Shown: positions 35,614 through 49,364, numbered from the stretch's first letter. The stretch is 50,806 bases of DNA from Pseudoalteromonas sp. S16_S37 (GCF_014694405.1 NZ_JAAUWV010000031.1:1-50806), one strand, 5' to 3'. Notes: generated by a model from the letters alone, not told the origin. A program made the numbers and translations.

Positions 35614-35647
35614 AAGGGCTGGTGATTATTTAATCACCGGCCCTTTT
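35614..35647 (+). terminator. rplL-rpoB attenuator
   Basis: A 14-bp stem with one G-T pair (AGGGCTGGTGATTA/TAATCACCGGCCCT) followed by TTTT. It stands where E. coli has its leaky rplL-rpoB attenuator. Because rpoB has no obvious promoter of its own, read-through is presumed. Confidence 0.82.
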
Positions 35648-35843
35648 GCGCTATAGCGAGATGCCTTTCTATCGCGCAATAAAATTCTAAATTTCACTGG
35701 TATTTTCAATAACTAAGTAGTTTTTTGCTAATATCAATGGCATTTAGTACAACAATTAGATGTTGTTATCATGGCTTGAATGCCAGTTAAGTCTGTTCTT
35801 ACAAGAACAGGTTGGGTCAAAGATCAGCAAGCTGAGGAACCCC

Positions 35844-38800
35844 ATGGCTTACTCTTATTCTGAAAAGAAACGTATCCGTAAGGATTTTGGTAAACGTCCA
35901 CAAGTTTTGGACATACCTTTCTTACTGTCGACGCAGTTAGAATCGTTCAAAAAGTTCTTGAATCCGGACGCTGATGGCGACCACGGTTTGGAAGCTGCTT
36001 TCCGTTCTGTGTTTCCGATCAAAAGCTACTCGGGTAATTCTGAGCTACAATACGTCAGTTATCGTATTGGTGAGCCAGTATTCGATGTAAAAGAATGTCA
36101 AATTCGCGGCGTGACTTATTCTGCTCCACTTCGCGTTAAATTACGTCTTGTGCTAATGGATAAAGACGCACCAGGCACAGTAAAAGACATTAAAGAGCAA
36201 GAAGTTTACATGGGCGAAATCCCGCTCATGACTGACACCGGTACTTTTGTTATCAACGGAACAGAGCGTGTTATCGTTTCTCAGCTACACCGTTCACCTG
36301 GTGTATTCTTTGATAACGACCGTGGTAAGTCGCACTCGTCTGGTAAAGTGCTTTATAACGCACGCGTTATTCCTTACCGTGGTTCATGGTTAGACTTTGA
36401 ATTCGACGTAAAAGATAACCTTTACGTTCGTATCGACCGCCGTCGTAAATTACCTGCATCAATCATTTTACGTGCATTAGAGTTCTCTACAGAAGAGATC
36501 CTAGGCTTGTTCTTCGAAACAACTACGTTCGAAGTAACTGACGGTAAAGTATTGATGGAGCTAGTACCATCGCGTCTTCGCGGTGAAACTGCTGCATTTG
36601 ATATTAAAGATGCTGACGGTGAAGTAGTGATTGAATCTGGTCGTCGTATTACTGCGCGCCACATCAAAGCACTAGAAAAGAAAGATATTAAACAACTAGA
36701 AGTACCACATGAGTACATCATTGGTCGTGTTGTTGCGAAAAACTATATCGATGAGTCAACTGGCGAAGTAATCGCTAATGCCAACGATGAGTTATCACTT
36801 GAGCTAATGGCTGAGCTTGTAAAAGCAGGTCACACTCGCATCGCAACACTTTATATTAACGACGTTGATAGTGGTGCTTACATGTCAGATACAGTGCGTA
36901 TCGACTCTACAAGCAACCGCCTAGAAGCATTGGTGGAAATCTACCGCATGATGCGCCCTGGTGAGCCACCAACAAAAGAAGCTGCGGAAGCGCTATTTGA
37001 CAACCTGTTCTTCTCTGAAGAGCGTTATGACTTGTCAACTGTTGGTCGTATGAAGTTCAACAGCCGTGTTGGCTATGATACAGATACAGGCCCAGGTACG
37101 CTAAGCAAAGAAGATATCGTTGCTGTTATGCGTGTATTGATCGACATCCGTAACGGTAAAGGCGAAGTGGACGATATCGACCACTTAGGTAACCGTCGTA
37201 TTCGTTCAGTAGGTGAAATGGCTGAAAACCAATTCCGCGTTGGTCTAGTGCGTGTTGAACGTGCCGTGCGCGAGCGTTTGAGCTTAGGTGATCTTGATGC
37301 TGTAATGCCACAAGACTTAATTAACGCTAAGCCTATTTCAGCAGCAGTTAAAGAATTCTTCGGTTCTTCACAGCTTTCACAGTTCATGGACCAAAACAAC
37401 CCGCTATCAGAAGTAACGCACAAGCGTCGTATTTCTGCTTTAGGTCCGGGCGGTCTAACGCGTGAGCGTGCAGGCTTCGAAGTACGTGACGTGCACGTAA
37501 CGCACTATGGTCGCGTATGTCCTATCGAAACGCCTGAAGGTCCGAACATCGGTCTAATCAACTCGCTATCTACTTACGCGCGTACTAATGATTATGGTTT
37601 CTTAGAAACACCATATCGTAAAGTAGTTGATGGTGTTGTAACCGACGAAGTTGATTACCTATCGGCAATCGAAGAAGGTCAGTTTGTAATTGCTCAGGCA
37701 AACACAAACTTAGACGAGAACAACGAATTTATTGATGAGCAGATCCCGTGTCGTCACAAAGGTGAATCGACATTCATGGGTCGTTCTGACATTCAATATA
37801 TGGACGTATCTCCACAACAGGTTATCTCTGTGGCTGCGGCACTTATTCCATTCCTTGAGCACGACGATGCTAACCGTGCATTGATGGGATCGAACATGCA
37901 ACGTCAAGCAGTTCCGACGTTAAAAGCAGACAAGCCGCTAGTTGGTACTGGTATCGAGCTAACGCTTGCAAAAGACTCAGGTGTAACCATCGTTGCTAAG
38001 CGCGGCGGTGTGGTTAAGTACGCTGATGCAAGTCGTATCGTAGTTAACGTAAATGAAGAAGAACGTGTTCCAGGTGAAGCGGGTATCGATATTTACAACT
38101 TAACTAAGTACACACGTTCAAACCAAAACACCTGTATCAACCAAAAGCCAACTTGTATGGTTGGTGAGCCGGTTGTTCGCGGTGATGTACTTGCAGATGG
38201 TCCATCTACAGATTTAGGTGACCTAGCACTTGGTCAAAACTTACGTGTAGCATTCATGCCTTGGAATGGTTACAACTACGAAGACTCGATCTTGCTATCT
38301 GAGCGCGTGGTTGAAGAAGACCGTCTAACAACGATCCACATCCAAGAGCTACAGTGTATCGCACGTGATACTAAGTTAGGCCCTGAAGAAATTACAGCTG
38401 ATATTCCAAACGTAGGTGAGTCTGCGCTTGGTAAGCTAGATGAATCAGGTGTTGTATACATCGGTGCTGAAGTAAAAGGCGGCGATATCCTAGTAGGTAA
38501 AGTTACGCCTAAAGGTGAAACGCAACTTACTCCTGAAGAAAAGCTACTACGCGCTATCTTCGGTGAAAAAGCATCAGATGTTAAAGACAGCTCGCTACGT
38601 GTACCAAACTCTGTAACAGGTACTGTTATTGATGTTCAAGTATTCACACGTGATGGCGTTGAAAAAGACAAACGTGCCTTAGAAGTTGAAGACATGCAGC
38701 TTCGTGAAGCGAAGAAAGACTTCAACGAAGAATTCAAGATCCTTGAAGGCGGCGTGTTAACACGTGCTCGTAATCTACTCGCTAAAGCTGGTTTCGATGA

Positions 38801-39869
38801 GAGCCGTATTGCAAGCCTTTCAACTGACAAGTTGCTTACACAAAGCCTAGCAGATGAAGAGCAGCAATCAGAGCTTGAGCAGTTAGCTGCACAGTATGAT
38901 GAACTTAAAGCTGAATACGACAAAAAGTTTGAAAACAAACGTCGCAAGATCACTCAAGGTGATGACTTAGCGCCGGGCGTATTGAAGATTGTTAAAGTTT
39001 ACCTAGCGGTTAAACGTCGTATCCAACCTGGTGATAAGATGGCGGGTCGTCACGGTAACAAGGGTGTAATCTCTACTATCGTACCAGTTGAAGACATGCC
39101 TTACGATGACAAAGGTCGTACTGTAGACATCGTATTGAACCCACTAGGTGTACCATCGCGTATGAACATCGGTCAGATCCTTGAAACTCATATGGGTCTT
39201 GCTGCGCGCGGTATCGGTGAGCGTATCGAAGAAATGCTTCAAGAACAGCGTGAACTTGCTGAATTACGTGACTTCATCAAGAAAGCGTATGAGGTAGGTG
39301 ATTGCCGTCAGAAAGTTGATATTGATAGCTTCACTGATGATGAAGTGCGTCGCTTGGCTGAAAACCTTAAAGGCGGTTTACCAATTGCAACACCTGCATT
39401 TGATGGCGCTAAAGAAAGCGAAATTAAAGAGCTACTTGAGCTAGGTGGTTATCCAACAAGTGGTCAGGTAACACTTTACGATGGCCGTACTGGTGATGCA
39501 TTTGAACGTCAAGTAACTGTTGGTTACATGTACATGTTGAAACTTAACCACTTGGTTGATGACAAGATGCACGCGCGTTCAACAGGTTCTTACAGCTTAG
39601 TTACTCAGCAGCCGCTGGGTGGTAAAGCACAGTTCGGTGGACAGCGTTTCGGTGAGATGGAGGTATGGGCATTAGAAGCATACGGTGCTGCCTATACACT
39701 ACAGGAAATGTTGACAGTTAAGTCGGATGACGTAAACGGTCGTACCAAGATGTATAAGAACATCGTTGACGGTAACCACAAGATGGAACCGGGTATGCCT
39801 GAGTCATTCAACGTATTGCTCAAAGAAATCCGCTCACTGGGTATCAACATCGAGTTGGAAGAAAATTAA
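35844..39869 (+). CDS. rpoB: DNA-directed RNA polymerase subunit beta
   Basis: A 1341-residue beta subunit, one shorter than E. coli. The start is ATG at 35844 ([18 protein letters not shown]), preceded by GAGGA; the frame upstream to 35760 is leader. The rifampicin-binding cluster [21 protein letters not shown] looks wild type, and the active-site segment [12 protein letters not shown] and C-terminal [32 protein letters not shown] are intact. It forms an operon with rpoC. Confidence 0.99.
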   Translation: MAYSYSEKKRIRKDFGKRPQVLDIPFLLSTQLESFKKFLNPDADGDHGLEAAFRSVFPIKSYSGNSELQYVSYRIGEPVFDVKECQIRGVTYSAPLRVKLRLVLMDKDAPGTVKDIKEQEVYMGEIPLMTDTGTFVINGTERVIVSQLHRSPGVFFDNDRGKSHSSGKVLYNARVIPYRGSWLDFEFDVKDNLYVRIDRRRKLPASIILRALEFSTEEILGLFFETTTFEVTDGKVLMELVPSRLRGETAAFDIKDADGEVVIESGRRITARHIKALEKKDIKQLEVPHEYIIGRVVAKNYIDESTGEVIANANDELSLELMAELVKAGHTRIATLYINDVDSGAYMSDTVRIDSTSNRLEALVEIYRMMRPGEPPTKEAAEALFDNLFFSEERYDLSTVGRMKFNSRVGYDTDTGPGTLSKEDIVAVMRVLIDIRNGKGEVDDIDHLGNRRIRSVGEMAENQFRVGLVRVERAVRERLSLGDLDAVMPQDLINAKPISAAVKEFFGSSQLSQFMDQNNPLSEVTHKRRISALGPGGLTRERAGFEVRDVHVTHYGRVCPIETPEGPNIGLINSLSTYARTNDYGFLETPYRKVVDGVVTDEVDYLSAIEEGQFVIAQANTNLDENNEFIDEQIPCRHKGESTFMGRSDIQYMDVSPQQVISVAAALIPFLEHDDANRALMGSNMQRQAVPTLKADKPLVGTGIELTLAKDSGVTIVAKRGGVVKYADASRIVVNVNEEERVPGEAGIDIYNLTKYTRSNQNTCINQKPTCMVGEPVVRGDVLADGPSTDLGDLALGQNLRVAFMPWNGYNYEDSILLSERVVEEDRLTTIHIQELQCIARDTKLGPEEITADIPNVGESALGKLDESGVVYIGAEVKGGDILVGKVTPKGETQLTPEEKLLRAIFGEKASDVKDSSLRVPNSVTGTVIDVQVFTRDGVEKDKRALEVEDMQLREAKKDFNEEFKILEGGVLTRARNLLAKAGFDESRIASLSTDKLLTQSLADEEQQSELEQLAAQYDELKAEYDKKFENKRRKITQGDDLAPGVLKIVKVYLAVKRRIQPGDKMAGRHGNKGVISTIVPVEDMPYDDKGRTVDIVLNPLGVPSRMNIGQILETHMGLAARGIGERIEEMLQEQRELAELRDFIKKAYEVGDCRQKVDIDSFTDDEVRRLAENLKGGLPIATPAFDGAKESEIKELLELGGYPTSGQVTLYDGRTGDAFERQVTVGYMYMLKLNHLVDDKMHARSTGSYSLVTQQPLGGKAQFGGQRFGEMEVWALEAYGAAYTLQEMLTVKSDDVNGRTKMYKNIVDGNHKMEPGMPESFNVLLKEIRSLGINIELEEN

Positions 39870-39984
39870 TCCGACCGCCGCAGTTTAGCTGCGGCAGTTA
39901 CCCTCCCAGTGGGTAGCCGGACTGAAAGAATGAAGGGGCAGGCAATGCTTGCCCTCAAGATTAACCTCCGACAGGAGAGCTAAG

Positions 39985-42900
39985 GTGAAAGACTTACTTA
40001 AGTTTCTGAAGCAACAAAATAAGACCGAAGAATTTGATGCGATTCGCATTGGTCTTGCTTCACCAGACATGGTGCGTTCATGGTCTTATGGTGAGGTAAA
40101 GAAACCTGAGACAATCAACTACCGTACTTTCAAGCCTGAGCGTGATGGCTTATTCTGTGCCCGTATTTTCGGCCCAGTGAAAGATTATGAGTGTTTATGT
40201 GGTAAATATAAGCGCTTAAAACACCGTGGTGTGATCTGTGAAAAATGTGGCGTTGAAGTAACGCTTACTAAAGTGCGTCGTGACCGTATGGGTCACATCG
40301 AGCTGGCGAGCCCAGTTGCGCATATCTGGTTCTTAAAATCATTACCATCTCGTATCGGCTTAATGCTAGATATGACATTGCGTGATATTGAGCGAGTACT
40401 TTACTTCGAATCGTTCGTAGTAACTGAGCCTGGTATGACAACGCTTGAGCGTGGTCAACTTTTAGGTGAAGAAGAGTACCTAGATGCACTAGAAGAGCAC
40501 GGTGATGAATTCGAAGCGAAGATGGGTGCAGAAGCTGTACTTGATTTGCTACGCGAGCTAGACCTTGCGCAATTAATCGCTGAAATGCGTGAAGAGTTAC
40601 CAACAATCAACTCTGAAACTAAGCGTAAGAAGATCACTAAGCGCCTTAAGCTAATGGAATCTTTCCACCAATCAGGTAACAACCCTGAGTGGATGATCAT
40701 GAGCGTGCTTCCGGTTCTTCCACCAGACTTACGTCCACTAGTCCCACTAGATGGCGGTCGTTTTGCTACGTCTGATCTGAACGATTTATATCGTCGTGTT
40801 ATCAACCGTAACAACCGTTTGAAGCGCCTATTAGATTTAGCTGCACCAGATATTATCGTACGTAACGAAAAACGTATGTTACAAGAAGCGGTTGATGCGC
40901 TACTTGATAACGGTCGTCGTGGCCGTGCGATCACAGGTTCTAACAAGCGTCCTCTTAAGTCGCTTGCAGATATGATCAAAGGTAAGCAAGGTCGTTTCCG
41001 TCAAAACCTTCTTGGTAAGCGTGTTGACTACTCAGGCCGTTCTGTAATCACCGTTGGTCCTACGCTTAAATTGCACCAGTGTGGTCTTCCTAAGAAGATG
41101 GCACTTGAGCTATTCAAGCCATTTATCTACGGTAAATTAGAGCGCCGTGGTATGGCAACAACCATCAAAGCTGCGAAGAAGATGGTTGAGCGTGAAGTTC
41201 CTGAGGTTTGGGACGTACTAGACGAAGTAATTCGTGAGCACCCAGTTCTTCTGAACCGTGCACCGACACTTCACCGTCTTGGTATCCAAGCATTCGAACC
41301 GGTACTTATCGAAGGTAAAGCGATCCACCTGCACCCACTAGTGTGTGCGGCATACAACGCTGACTTCGACGGTGACCAAATGGCGGTACACGTACCGTTA
41401 ACAATTGAAGCACAGCTTGAAGCCCGTGCGCTGATGATGTCGACTAACAACATCCTATCGCCAGCGAACGGTGAGCCAATCATCGTACCTTCACAGGACG
41501 TTGTACTAGGTCTTTACTACATGACGCGCGACCGTATTAACGGTAAAGGTGAAGGCATTGTATTTAAAGATCAAAAAGAAGCTGAAAAAGCATACCGTAC
41601 AGGTACTGCTGAACTTCATGCACGTGTAAAAGTACGTATTACTGAAACACGTATTGATGAAGAAACCAAAGAACGTTCAGAAGTAACTGAGATCATTGAT
41701 ACGACAGTAGGTCGTGCAATTTTATCTCTAGTGTTGCCAGAGGGCTTGCCGTTTGAGCTTATCAACAAACCACTAGGTAAAAAGCAGATTTCTGGTCTTC
41801 TAAACGAGTGTTACCGTCGTCTTGGTCTAAAAGATACAGTGGTATTTGCTGACCAAGTGATGTACACCGGTTTCCATTATGCGATGAAGTCAGGTGTTTC
41901 AATCGGTATTGATGACTTAGTTATCCCACCAGTGAAAGCTGAAATCATTGAAAATGCTGAAGCAGAAGTAAATGAAATTAACCAACAGTTCCAATCAGGT
42001 CTTGTAACTGCGGGTGAGAAATACAACAAAGTTATCGATATCTGGTCACGTGTTAACGAAAACTTATCACGTGAGATGATGGCGAACTTGTCAAAAGACA
42101 CCGTTATCAACGCTAAAGGTGAAGAAGAAGAGCAACCATCATTTAACTCAGTGTTTATGATGGCCGACTCAGGTGCTCGTGGTAGTGCCGCTCAGATCCG
42201 TCAGCTAGCTGGTATGCGTGGTCTAATGGCTCGTCCTGATGGTTCAATCATCGAAACACCTATCACGGCTAACTTCCGTGAAGGTCTAAACGTACTACAG
42301 TACTTCATCTCAACCCACGGTGCGCGTAAAGGTCTTGCCGATACGGCACTTAAGACAGCGAACTCGGGTTACCTAACTCGTCGTTTAGTAGACGTGGCAC
42401 AAGACTTAGTTATCAATGATGACGATTGTGGCACATTAGACGGTCTAACAATGAAGCCGCTCATTGAAGGTGGTGACGTTGTAGAGCCACTACGCGAGCG
42501 TGTATTAGGTCGTGTTGTTGCTGAAGACGTTGTTAAGCCAGGTACTGATGAAGTATTAGTTGAGCGTAATATCATGCTTGACGAAAAACTGTGTGACCTT
42601 TTAGAAGAGCACTCAGTGGACGAAGTACGTGTACGTTCAGTTATCACGTGTGATAACGACTTTGGTGTTTGTGCTAAGTGTTACGGTCGTGACCTTGCAC
42701 GCGGTCACTTGATCAACGCGGGTGAGTCTGTTGGTGTTATCGCTGCTCAATCAATCGGTGAGCCGGGTACACAGCTTACGATGCGTACGTTCCACATTGG
42801 TGGTGCGGCATCACGAGCATCAGCTGAGAACAGCGTACAAGTTAAGACTAACGGTAACCTAAAACTACATAATGCTAAGTATGTATTAAATACAGATGGC

Positions 42901-44166
42901 AAGATTGTAATTACGTCACGTTCAACTGAAATCACTATCATTGATGAACATGGTCGTGAGAAAGAACGTTATAAAGTACCTTACGGTGCGGTATTAACGG
43001 TTCAAGACGGTGCTGACGTTAAAGGTAACGACATTGTTGCTACTTGGGACCCGCATAGTCACCCAATCATCATTGAGCACGAATCTAAGATCACGTTCTC
43101 AGATATCGATGATAGCAACACTGAAGCGCAAACTGACGAACTAACGGGTCTAACCCGTGTGGTTGTTAAAGACTTGTCTAAGGTTAACGCGAAAGAACCT
43201 AAGCTAATCGTTGAAAACGATGAGCGTGGTTTACAAGAGATCCGTCTTCCTTCGTTTACTACGATTGAAATCACCGATGGCGCAACAGCGCTACCAGGTG
43301 CGGTTCTTGCGCGTATTCCTCAAGAAGGTTCGAAAACTCGCGACATCACCGGTGGTCTACCGCGCGTAGCGGACTTATTCGAAGCGCGTAAACCAAAAGA
43401 TCCTGCAATTCTTGCTGAGATCACAGGTACAATTAGCTTTGGTAAAGAGACTAAAGGTAAGAAGCGTTTAGTTATCACGCCTGAACAAGGTGATGCATAC
43501 GAAGAGATGATCCCGAAATGGCGTCAGCTTAACGTGTTCGAAGGTGAGCAGGTTTCTAAAGGTGAAGTTATCGCCGATGGTCCTGAGTCTCCACATGACA
43601 TCTTACGTCTACGTGGTGTGACTGACGTATCTAACTACATCGTAAACGAAGTACAAGAAGTATATCGTTTACAAGGTGTAAAGATTAACGATAAGCACAT
43701 TGAGACTATCATTCGCCAGATGCTACGTAAGTGTATTATCCTAGATGGTGGTGACTCTGAGTTCTTAACAGGTGAACAAGTTGAAGTGGCACGCGTTAAT
43801 ATCGCGAACCGTGAGCTTGAAAAGCAAGGTAGGATCCCAGCTAAGTTTGAAATTCAGCTAATGGGTATTACTAAAGCATCACTTGCAACTGAGTCGTTCA
43901 TTTCAGCTGCGTCTTTCCAAGAAACAACGCGTGTTCTTACAGAAGCTGCTGTTAATGGTAAGAGCGATGAGTTACGTGGTCTGAAAGAAAACGTAATCGT
44001 AGGTCGCTTAATTCCAGCTGGTACTGGTTTTGCGTATCACCAAGAGCGTATTAACCGTCGTAAGCAAGCTGAAACACCTGTTGAAGAGCAAACCGTAAGT
44101 GCAGAAGAGGCAACTCAAGCACTAACTGATGCACTAAATGCTGATTTACTAGGTGGTAACGAGTAA
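39985..44166 (+). CDS. rpoC: DNA-directed RNA polymerase subunit beta'
   Basis: A 1393-residue beta' subunit (E. coli 1407). The start is GTG at 39985 with AGGAG 7 nt upstream; the frame from 39949 adds 12 non-homologous residues. The N-terminal zinc ribbon ([20 protein letters not shown]), catalytic Mg site [12 protein letters not shown], second zinc site ([13 protein letters not shown]) and trigger-loop region [18 protein letters not shown] are all present. A strong terminator follows. Confidence 0.99.
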   Translation: MKDLLKFLKQQNKTEEFDAIRIGLASPDMVRSWSYGEVKKPETINYRTFKPERDGLFCARIFGPVKDYECLCGKYKRLKHRGVICEKCGVEVTLTKVRRDRMGHIELASPVAHIWFLKSLPSRIGLMLDMTLRDIERVLYFESFVVTEPGMTTLERGQLLGEEEYLDALEEHGDEFEAKMGAEAVLDLLRELDLAQLIAEMREELPTINSETKRKKITKRLKLMESFHQSGNNPEWMIMSVLPVLPPDLRPLVPLDGGRFATSDLNDLYRRVINRNNRLKRLLDLAAPDIIVRNEKRMLQEAVDALLDNGRRGRAITGSNKRPLKSLADMIKGKQGRFRQNLLGKRVDYSGRSVITVGPTLKLHQCGLPKKMALELFKPFIYGKLERRGMATTIKAAKKMVEREVPEVWDVLDEVIREHPVLLNRAPTLHRLGIQAFEPVLIEGKAIHLHPLVCAAYNADFDGDQMAVHVPLTIEAQLEARALMMSTNNILSPANGEPIIVPSQDVVLGLYYMTRDRINGKGEGIVFKDQKEAEKAYRTGTAELHARVKVRITETRIDEETKERSEVTEIIDTTVGRAILSLVLPEGLPFELINKPLGKKQISGLLNECYRRLGLKDTVVFADQVMYTGFHYAMKSGVSIGIDDLVIPPVKAEIIENAEAEVNEINQQFQSGLVTAGEKYNKVIDIWSRVNENLSREMMANLSKDTVINAKGEEEEQPSFNSVFMMADSGARGSAAQIRQLAGMRGLMARPDGSIIETPITANFREGLNVLQYFISTHGARKGLADTALKTANSGYLTRRLVDVAQDLVINDDDCGTLDGLTMKPLIEGGDVVEPLRERVLGRVVAEDVVKPGTDEVLVERNIMLDEKLCDLLEEHSVDEVRVRSVITCDNDFGVCAKCYGRDLARGHLINAGESVGVIAAQSIGEPGTQLTMRTFHIGGAASRASAENSVQVKTNGNLKLHNAKYVLNTDGKIVITSRSTEITIIDEHGREKERYKVPYGAVLTVQDGADVKGNDIVATWDPHSHPIIIEHESKITFSDIDDSNTEAQTDELTGLTRVVVKDLSKVNAKEPKLIVENDERGLQEIRLPSFTTIEITDGATALPGAVLARIPQEGSKTRDITGGLPRVADLFEARKPKDPAILAEITGTISFGKETKGKKRLVITPEQGDAYEEMIPKWRQLNVFEGEQVSKGEVIADGPESPHDILRLRGVTDVSNYIVNEVQEVYRLQGVKINDKHIETIIRQMLRKCIILDGGDSEFLTGEQVEVARVNIANRELEKQGRIPAKFEIQLMGITKASLATESFISAASFQETTRVLTEAAVNGKSDELRGLKENVIVGRLIPAGTGFAYHQERINRRKQAETPVEEQTVSAEEATQALTDALNADLLGGNE

Positions 44167-44196
44167 CTCGTTACCTTATGGTAGGTAAAAATGAAG

Positions 44197-44223
44197 AAGC
44201 AGCTCACAGAGCTGCTTTTTTTT
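44197..44223 (+). terminator. Terminator of rplJL-rpoBC
   Basis: A 9-bp stem (AAGCAGCTC/GAGCTGCTT) with an ACA loop running into a stretch of Ts, 31 bp past the rpoC stop. It is a textbook intrinsic terminator. Confidence 0.95.
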
Positions 44224-44446
44224 GGACTGACATTTGACCTATATTTTGTGCTGTTTGAGCAAGTCTATTGTCTTTGTTTGATAGCATCGAATTGCAAGAA
44301 ATGTTATCCTAGGCACTGCTTCATATGCAGCACAATCGGAACATATCAAATTCCAAATCTATGCAACCTGTTGGCAGTGATTTTTGTCAAAAAAGTTAAA
44401 ATCACTGTTAAAAACTGCAAATTTCCTACTCAAAGCGCGGTTTTTA

Positions 44447-44475
44447 TTGACAGGTCAATCTTTGCTCATTAAAAT
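44447..44475 (+). promoter_or_regulatory. Promoter of the str operon
   Basis: A consensus TTGACA and TAAAAT are 17 bp apart, about 100 bp upstream of rpsL. It is the only strong promoter I see in the 406-bp gap after rpoC. The remaining leader may hold the S7-related control region, which I cannot delimit. Confidence 0.82.
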
Positions 44476-44572
44476 TCGGCCACCCATTTATTCGTTCCAC
44501 GAAAGTGGCGAGAAATTTGGGACGATTTTATATTTTTTCAGTAGTAATTTTTAACTAATCAGGAGCTATTTA

Positions 44573-44947
44573 ATGGCAACTATTAACCAGCTAGTGCGTA
44601 AGCCACGTCGTAGCAAGGTTACAAAAAGTAACTCAGCTGCGCTTAAAGCTTGTCCGCAAAAGCGTGGTGTATGTACTCGCGTATATACAACTACACCTAA
44701 GAAACCAAACTCTGCATTACGTAAAGTAGCACGTGTGCGTTTAACTAACGGTTTCGAAGTAACTTCATACATCGGTGGTGAAGGTCACAACTTACAAGAG
44801 CACAGTGTAATTCTAATCCGTGGTGGTCGTGTTAAAGACTTACCTGGTGTGCGTTTCCACACTGTTCGTGGTGCACTTGACTGTGCCGGCGTAAACGACC
44901 GTAGACAGGCTCGTTCTAAGTACGGTGCAAAACGCCCTAAGGGCTAA
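44573..44947 (+). CDS. rpsL: 30S ribosomal protein S12
   Basis: A 124-residue decoding-centre protein. The segment [13 protein letters not shown] retains Lys at the streptomycin position (Lys43) and the GVKDLPG-like [14 protein letters not shown] holds Lys88 and the beta-methylthiolated Asp. It therefore looks streptomycin-sensitive. AGGAG precedes the ATG. First gene of rpsL-rpsG-fusA-tufA. Confidence 0.98.
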   Translation: MATINQLVRKPRRSKVTKSNSAALKACPQKRGVCTRVYTTTPKKPNSALRKVARVRLTNGFEVTSYIGGEGHNLQEHSVILIRGGRVKDLPGVRFHTVRGALDCAGVNDRRQARSKYGAKRPKG

Positions 44948-45031
44948 TGGTTCTCCGTTAGTAAGGCCAAGCACTTAAGTTTTAATTTGTAAATAATTTG
45001 TTTTGGGAGTCGCCCAAAAAGGCGAACCTGA

Positions 45032-45520
<489 letters not shown>

Positions 45521-45547
45521 TCTGCTAACACCCTTTAAGAGGATAAT

Positions 45548-47662
45548 ATGGCACGTACAACTCCTATTGAGCGCTATCGTAACATCGGTATTTGTGCTCA
45601 CGTAGATGCAGGCAAAACCACCACGACAGAACGTGTTCTGTTCTACACGGGTCTTTCTCATAAGATCGGTGAAGTTCACGATGGTGCTGCAACTATGGAC
45701 TGGATGGAGCAGGAGCAGGAGCGTGGTATCACAATCACGTCTGCTGCAACCACGTGTTTCTGGAAGGGAATGGACGCGCAATTTGACGACCATCGTATCA
45801 ATATTATTGATACTCCAGGACACGTAGACTTTACCATTGAAGTAGAACGTTCTTTACGTGTACTCGATGGTGCAGTTGTCGTGTTGTGTGCTTCATCAGG
45901 TGTACAGCCACAAACAGAAACAGTTTGGCGTCAGGCGAACAAATACGAAGTACCACGCTTGGTTTTCGTAAACAAAATGGATCGTACTGGCGCAGACTTC
46001 CTTGCTGTTGTGGGACAGGTGAAATCTCGCCTGGGCGCCACACCTGTGCCTATTCAGCTACCTATTGGTGCTGAAGACGAATTTAAAGGTGTTATCGATC
46101 TCATCAAAATGAAAGCCATCAACTGGAATAATGAAGACCAGGGGATGACGTTCAGTTATGAAGAGATCCCTGCAGAACTTCTAGACTTAGCTGAAGAGTG
46201 GCGTTCTCACATGGTTGAGAGCGCAGCTGAAGCGTCTGAAGAACTAATGGATAAATATTTAGATGACGGTGAACTGAGCGAAGCTGAAATAAAGGCTGCG
46301 CTTCGTAAGCGTACATTGGCCAATGAAATTGTGCCAATGACCTGTGGTAGTGCATTCAAGAACAAAGGCGTACAAGCTGTGCTTGACGCTGTGATTGAAT
46401 ACATGCCATCACCTACTGAAGTTAAAGAGATCCAGGGTATTCTTGAAGATGACTCTGAAGGAACTCGTCCTGCAGATGATAGCGCGCCGTTCTCGGCGTT
46501 GGCATTCAAAATAGCCACAGACCCATTTGTAGGAACTTTAACTTTCTTCCGCGTTTACTCTGGTACTGTTAAGCAGGGTGATGCGGTATATAACCCGGTT
46601 AAAAGCAAAAAAGAGCGTTTGGGCCGTATCGTTCAAATGCATGCAAACTCTCGTGAAGAGATCAAAGAAGTACGTGCTGGTGACATTGCGGCTGCTATTG
46701 GTCTAAAAGATGTCACCACGGGTGACACATTATGTTCACAAGAAGCTGTTATTACTTTAGAGCGTATGGAATTTCCAGAGCCAGTGATTTCAGTTGCAGT
46801 TGAGCCAAAAACCGTAGCTGACCAAGACAAAATGGGTATCGCGCTAAGTAAACTAGCGGCAGAAGACCCATCATTCCGTGTAGAAACGGATGAAGAGTCA
46901 GGCCAAACGATCATCTCTGGTATGGGTGAACTACACTTAGATATCATTGTTGATCGTATGAAACGTGAATTCAGCGTTGAGTGTAACGTTGGTAAACCTC
47001 AAGTAGCATACCGTGAAACGATTCGTAAAACGGTTGAAGCAGAAGGTAAATTCGTACGTCAGTCTGGTGGTCGTGGTCAATATGGTCATGTTTGGCTTAA
47101 GCTTGAGCCGATGGATATCTCTGATGATGAGGCTCCAACATACGAGTTCGTGAACGAAGTCGTGGGCGGTGTAGTACCAAAAGAGTATATTCCAGCGGTT
47201 GATAAAGGTATTCAAGAGCAGATGCGACAAGGTGTACTTGCCGGTTATCCGCTATTGGGTGTTAAAGCGACGTTGTTTGATGGCTCGTTCCATGACGTAG
47301 ACTCAAACGAAATGGCGTTTAGAATCGCAGGTTCAATTGGCTTTAAAACCGGTGCGCTACAGGCTGATCCGATCATTTTAGAGCCAGTTATGAAAGTTGA
47401 AGTTATCACCCCTGAAGCTAACATGGGTGATGTAGTAGGTGATTTAAACCGTCGTCGTGGCATAATTGAAGGCATGGAAGATGCGCTTGGTGGCTTGAAG
47501 CAGATTAACGCACAAGTACCGCTTTCTGAAATGTTTGGTTATGCAACCGATCTTCGTTCTGCTACACAAGGTCGTGCCTCGTACTCTATGGAATTTTCCA
47601 AGTACGCAGAAGCGGCTAAGAGTGTGGCTGACACAATTATTGCAGCTCGCGCTGTTAAGTAA
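45548..47662 (+). CDS. fusA: Elongation factor G
   Basis: A 704-residue translocase GTPase. The P-loop [13 protein letters not shown], switch [14 protein letters not shown] and NKMD lie in domain I, followed by domains II-V with [14 protein letters not shown] in domain IV. The protein is full-length. AAGAGGAT precedes the ATG 27 bp after rpsG. It is followed by tufA after 60 bp without a clear terminator. Confidence 0.98.
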   Translation: MARTTPIERYRNIGICAHVDAGKTTTTERVLFYTGLSHKIGEVHDGAATMDWMEQEQERGITITSAATTCFWKGMDAQFDDHRINIIDTPGHVDFTIEVERSLRVLDGAVVVLCASSGVQPQTETVWRQANKYEVPRLVFVNKMDRTGADFLAVVGQVKSRLGATPVPIQLPIGAEDEFKGVIDLIKMKAINWNNEDQGMTFSYEEIPAELLDLAEEWRSHMVESAAEASEELMDKYLDDGELSEAEIKAALRKRTLANEIVPMTCGSAFKNKGVQAVLDAVIEYMPSPTEVKEIQGILEDDSEGTRPADDSAPFSALAFKIATDPFVGTLTFFRVYSGTVKQGDAVYNPVKSKKERLGRIVQMHANSREEIKEVRAGDIAAAIGLKDVTTGDTLCSQEAVITLERMEFPEPVISVAVEPKTVADQDKMGIALSKLAAEDPSFRVETDEESGQTIISGMGELHLDIIVDRMKREFSVECNVGKPQVAYRETIRKTVEAEGKFVRQSGGRGQYGHVWLKLEPMDISDDEAPTYEFVNEVVGGVVPKEYIPAVDKGIQEQMRQGVLAGYPLLGVKATLFDGSFHDVDSNEMAFRIAGSIGFKTGALQADPIILEPVMKVEVITPEANMGDVVGDLNRRRGIIEGMEDALGGLKQINAQVPLSEMFGYATDLRSATQGRASYSMEFSKYAEAAKSVADTIIAARAVK

Positions 47663-47722
47663 TTTTAGTTCGGTCCGGTCTCTAAGGGCTGGACTTTAAT
47701 TTCTTTATAGGAATTTTTTAAG

Positions 47723-48907
47723 ATGGCAAAAGAAAAGTTTGAACGCGTAAAACCGCACGTAAACGTAGGTACAATCGGCCACGTTGACCACGGTAAAACA
47801 ACTCTAACAGCAGCAATCACAAACGTGCTAGCAAAGCACTATGGTGGTCAAGCTAAAGACTTCGCATCAATCGATAACGCTCCAGAAGAGCGTGAGCGTG
47901 GTATCACAATCAACACTTCACACGTTGAATACGATACACCAACACGTCACTACGCACACGTAGACTGTCCAGGACACGCTGACTATGTTAAAAACATGAT
48001 CACGGGTGCTGCACAGATGGACGGCGCGATCCTAGTAGTAGCAGCTACTGACGGTCCTATGCCTCAAACACGTGAGCACATCCTACTTTCACGTCAAGTT
48101 GGTGTACCTTACATCATCGTATTCATGAACAAATGTGACATGGTTGACGACGAAGAGCTTCTAGAGCTAGTAGAGATGGAAGTACGTGAGCTACTTTCAG
48201 AGTACGACTTCCCAGGTGATGACCTACCACTAATCCAAGGTTCAGCGCTTCAAGCACTTCAAGGCGACGCAGCTTGGGAACAAAAAATTCTAGAGCTTGC
48301 AGAAGCACTAGACACGTACATTCCAGAGCCAGAGCGTGCAATCGATAAGCCATTCATCATGCCTATCGAAGACGTATTCTCAATCCAAGGTCGTGGTACA
48401 GTAGTAACAGGCCGTGTAGAAGCTGGTATTATCAACGTGAACGACGAAGTAGAAATCGTAGGTATCAAAGATACAACGAAGACAACTTGTACGGGTGTTG
48501 AGATGTTCCGTAAGCTTCTAGATGAAGGTCGTGCGGGTGAGAACATCGGTGCACTACTACGTGGTACTAAGCGTGACGAAGTTGAACGTGGTCAAGTACT
48601 ATGTAAGCCTGGTTCAATCAAGCCACACACTAAATTCACTTCAGAAGTATACGTACTTTCTAAAGATGAAGGTGGTCGTCATACTCCGTTCTTCAAAGGT
48701 TACCGTCCACAGTTCTACTTCCGTACAACTGACGTAACAGGTAACGTAGAGTTACCAGAAGGCGTAGAAATGGTAATGCCTGGTGACAACATCAAGATGA
48801 CTGTAGAGCTAATCGTACCAATCGCGATGGACGAAGGTTTACGCTTCGCAATCCGTGAAGGTGGCCGTACAGTAGGTGCTGGTGTTGTAGCTACAATCAT
48901 TGAGTAA
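47723..48907 (+). CDS. tufA: Elongation factor Tu (copy 2)
   Basis: The 394-residue EF-Tu is identical in protein to the copy at 17494 and at the str-operon position. Upstream flanks of the two copies diverge immediately before ATG (here AGGAATTTTTTAAG). Downstream they stay identical for 110 bp past the stop. The only difference in the coding region is T at 47842. This pattern indicates recent gene conversion. Confidence 0.98.
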   Translation: MAKEKFERVKPHVNVGTIGHVDHGKTTLTAAITNVLAKHYGGQAKDFASIDNAPEERERGITINTSHVEYDTPTRHYAHVDCPGHADYVKNMITGAAQMDGAILVVAATDGPMPQTREHILLSRQVGVPYIIVFMNKCDMVDDEELLELVEMEVRELLSEYDFPGDDLPLIQGSALQALQGDAAWEQKILELAEALDTYIPEPERAIDKPFIMPIEDVFSIQGRGTVVTGRVEAGIINVNDEVEIVGIKDTTKTTCTGVEMFRKLLDEGRAGENIGALLRGTKRDEVERGQVLCKPGSIKPHTKFTSEVYVLSKDEGGRHTPFFKGYRPQFYFRTTDVTGNVELPEGVEMVMPGDNIKMTVELIVPIAMDEGLRFAIREGGRTVGAGVVATIIE

Positions 48908-48930
48908 TCAATAGATTGCAGTAACACTGT

Positions 48931-48958
48931 AAAAAAGGTCACTTAGGTGGCCTTTTTT
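48931..48958 (+). terminator. Terminator of the str operon (tufA)
   Basis: The same 11-bp stem and T-run as the tufB terminator, base for base, ending the rpsL-rpsG-fusA-tufA transcript. Confidence 0.92.
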
Positions 48959-48981
48959 AATGCCTGAGATTTTGGTCGTAG

Positions 48982-49007
48982 GTCGGATAAGCGAAGCGCC
49001 ATCCGAC
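48982..49007. repeat. REP-like palindromic element, copy 2
   Basis: Exact copy of 18753-18778 (GTCGGAT ... ATCCGAC with an inner GCG/CGC pair), 24 bp past the terminator. Confidence 0.6.
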
Positions 49008-49043
49008 GGAGTGAGTCTCGTAGCGGTTGTTAGATTGGCTTAC

Positions 49044-49260
49044 TTCACCTTGCGCAAAAGGAATGTAAGCACTGCGCGCTTTGTCATTAAACTTTTGCAC
49101 TATATTCACCTTACGAAAAAGGAAGCGACCTCACTTCGTTCGCAGTCGTTAACCCTTTACACCTTAATCACCTTGCGCAAAAAGAGCGTATTCGCTTCGC
49201 TCAAGTCGCTAATCCTTTGCACGAATTCACCTTGCGCGAAAGGAATGTGAGCGCTTTGCC
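49044..49260. repeat. Four-unit imperfect repeat array behind tufA
   Basis: The motif CACCTT(G/A)CG(C/A) starts at 49046, 49107, 49169 and 49228, giving spacings of 61, 62 and 59 bp. Each unit opens CACCTTRCGMRAAARG, continues into a GC-rich GAAGCG-like stretch and ends in (T)CGTTAA/CGCTAA-CCTTTGCAC before the next. The units differ internally, so the array is old or mosaic. It holds no convincing gene. The array and the following segment fill the 558-bp space after tufA. Confidence 0.75.
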
Positions 49261-49364
49261 AAAAATCACTATCTTTTTAACACCAACTATCACGTCGTTA
49301 TGCTCATTAAGTTTGTTTCACAAGTCATTCGTGATTAGTTAATCACTTTTCACTTGAACTCTTA

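Noticed and set aside
35760..35843. N-terminal extension of rpoB
   Set aside because: The added 28 codons do not resemble any beta subunit, and the family start MAYSYSEKK has its own ribosome site.
39949..39984. N-terminal extension of rpoC
   Set aside because: The added residues are not family-like, and the AGGAG at 39973 serves the GTG at 39985.
44573..44947. Streptomycin resistance change in rpsL, and rifampicin resistance change in rpoB
   Set aside because: Lys43 and Lys88 positions of S12 and the rifampicin cluster of RpoB both look wild type.
47663..47722. Terminator between fusA and tufA (GTCC/GGAC)
   Set aside because: The stem is only 4 bp and has no T-run directly after it; it would not separate the two genes.
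49044..49260. CRISPR array
   Set aside because: The unit is about 60 bp with variable spacing and diverged throughout; there are no conserved 24-37 bp repeats with unique spacers and no cas genes nearby.
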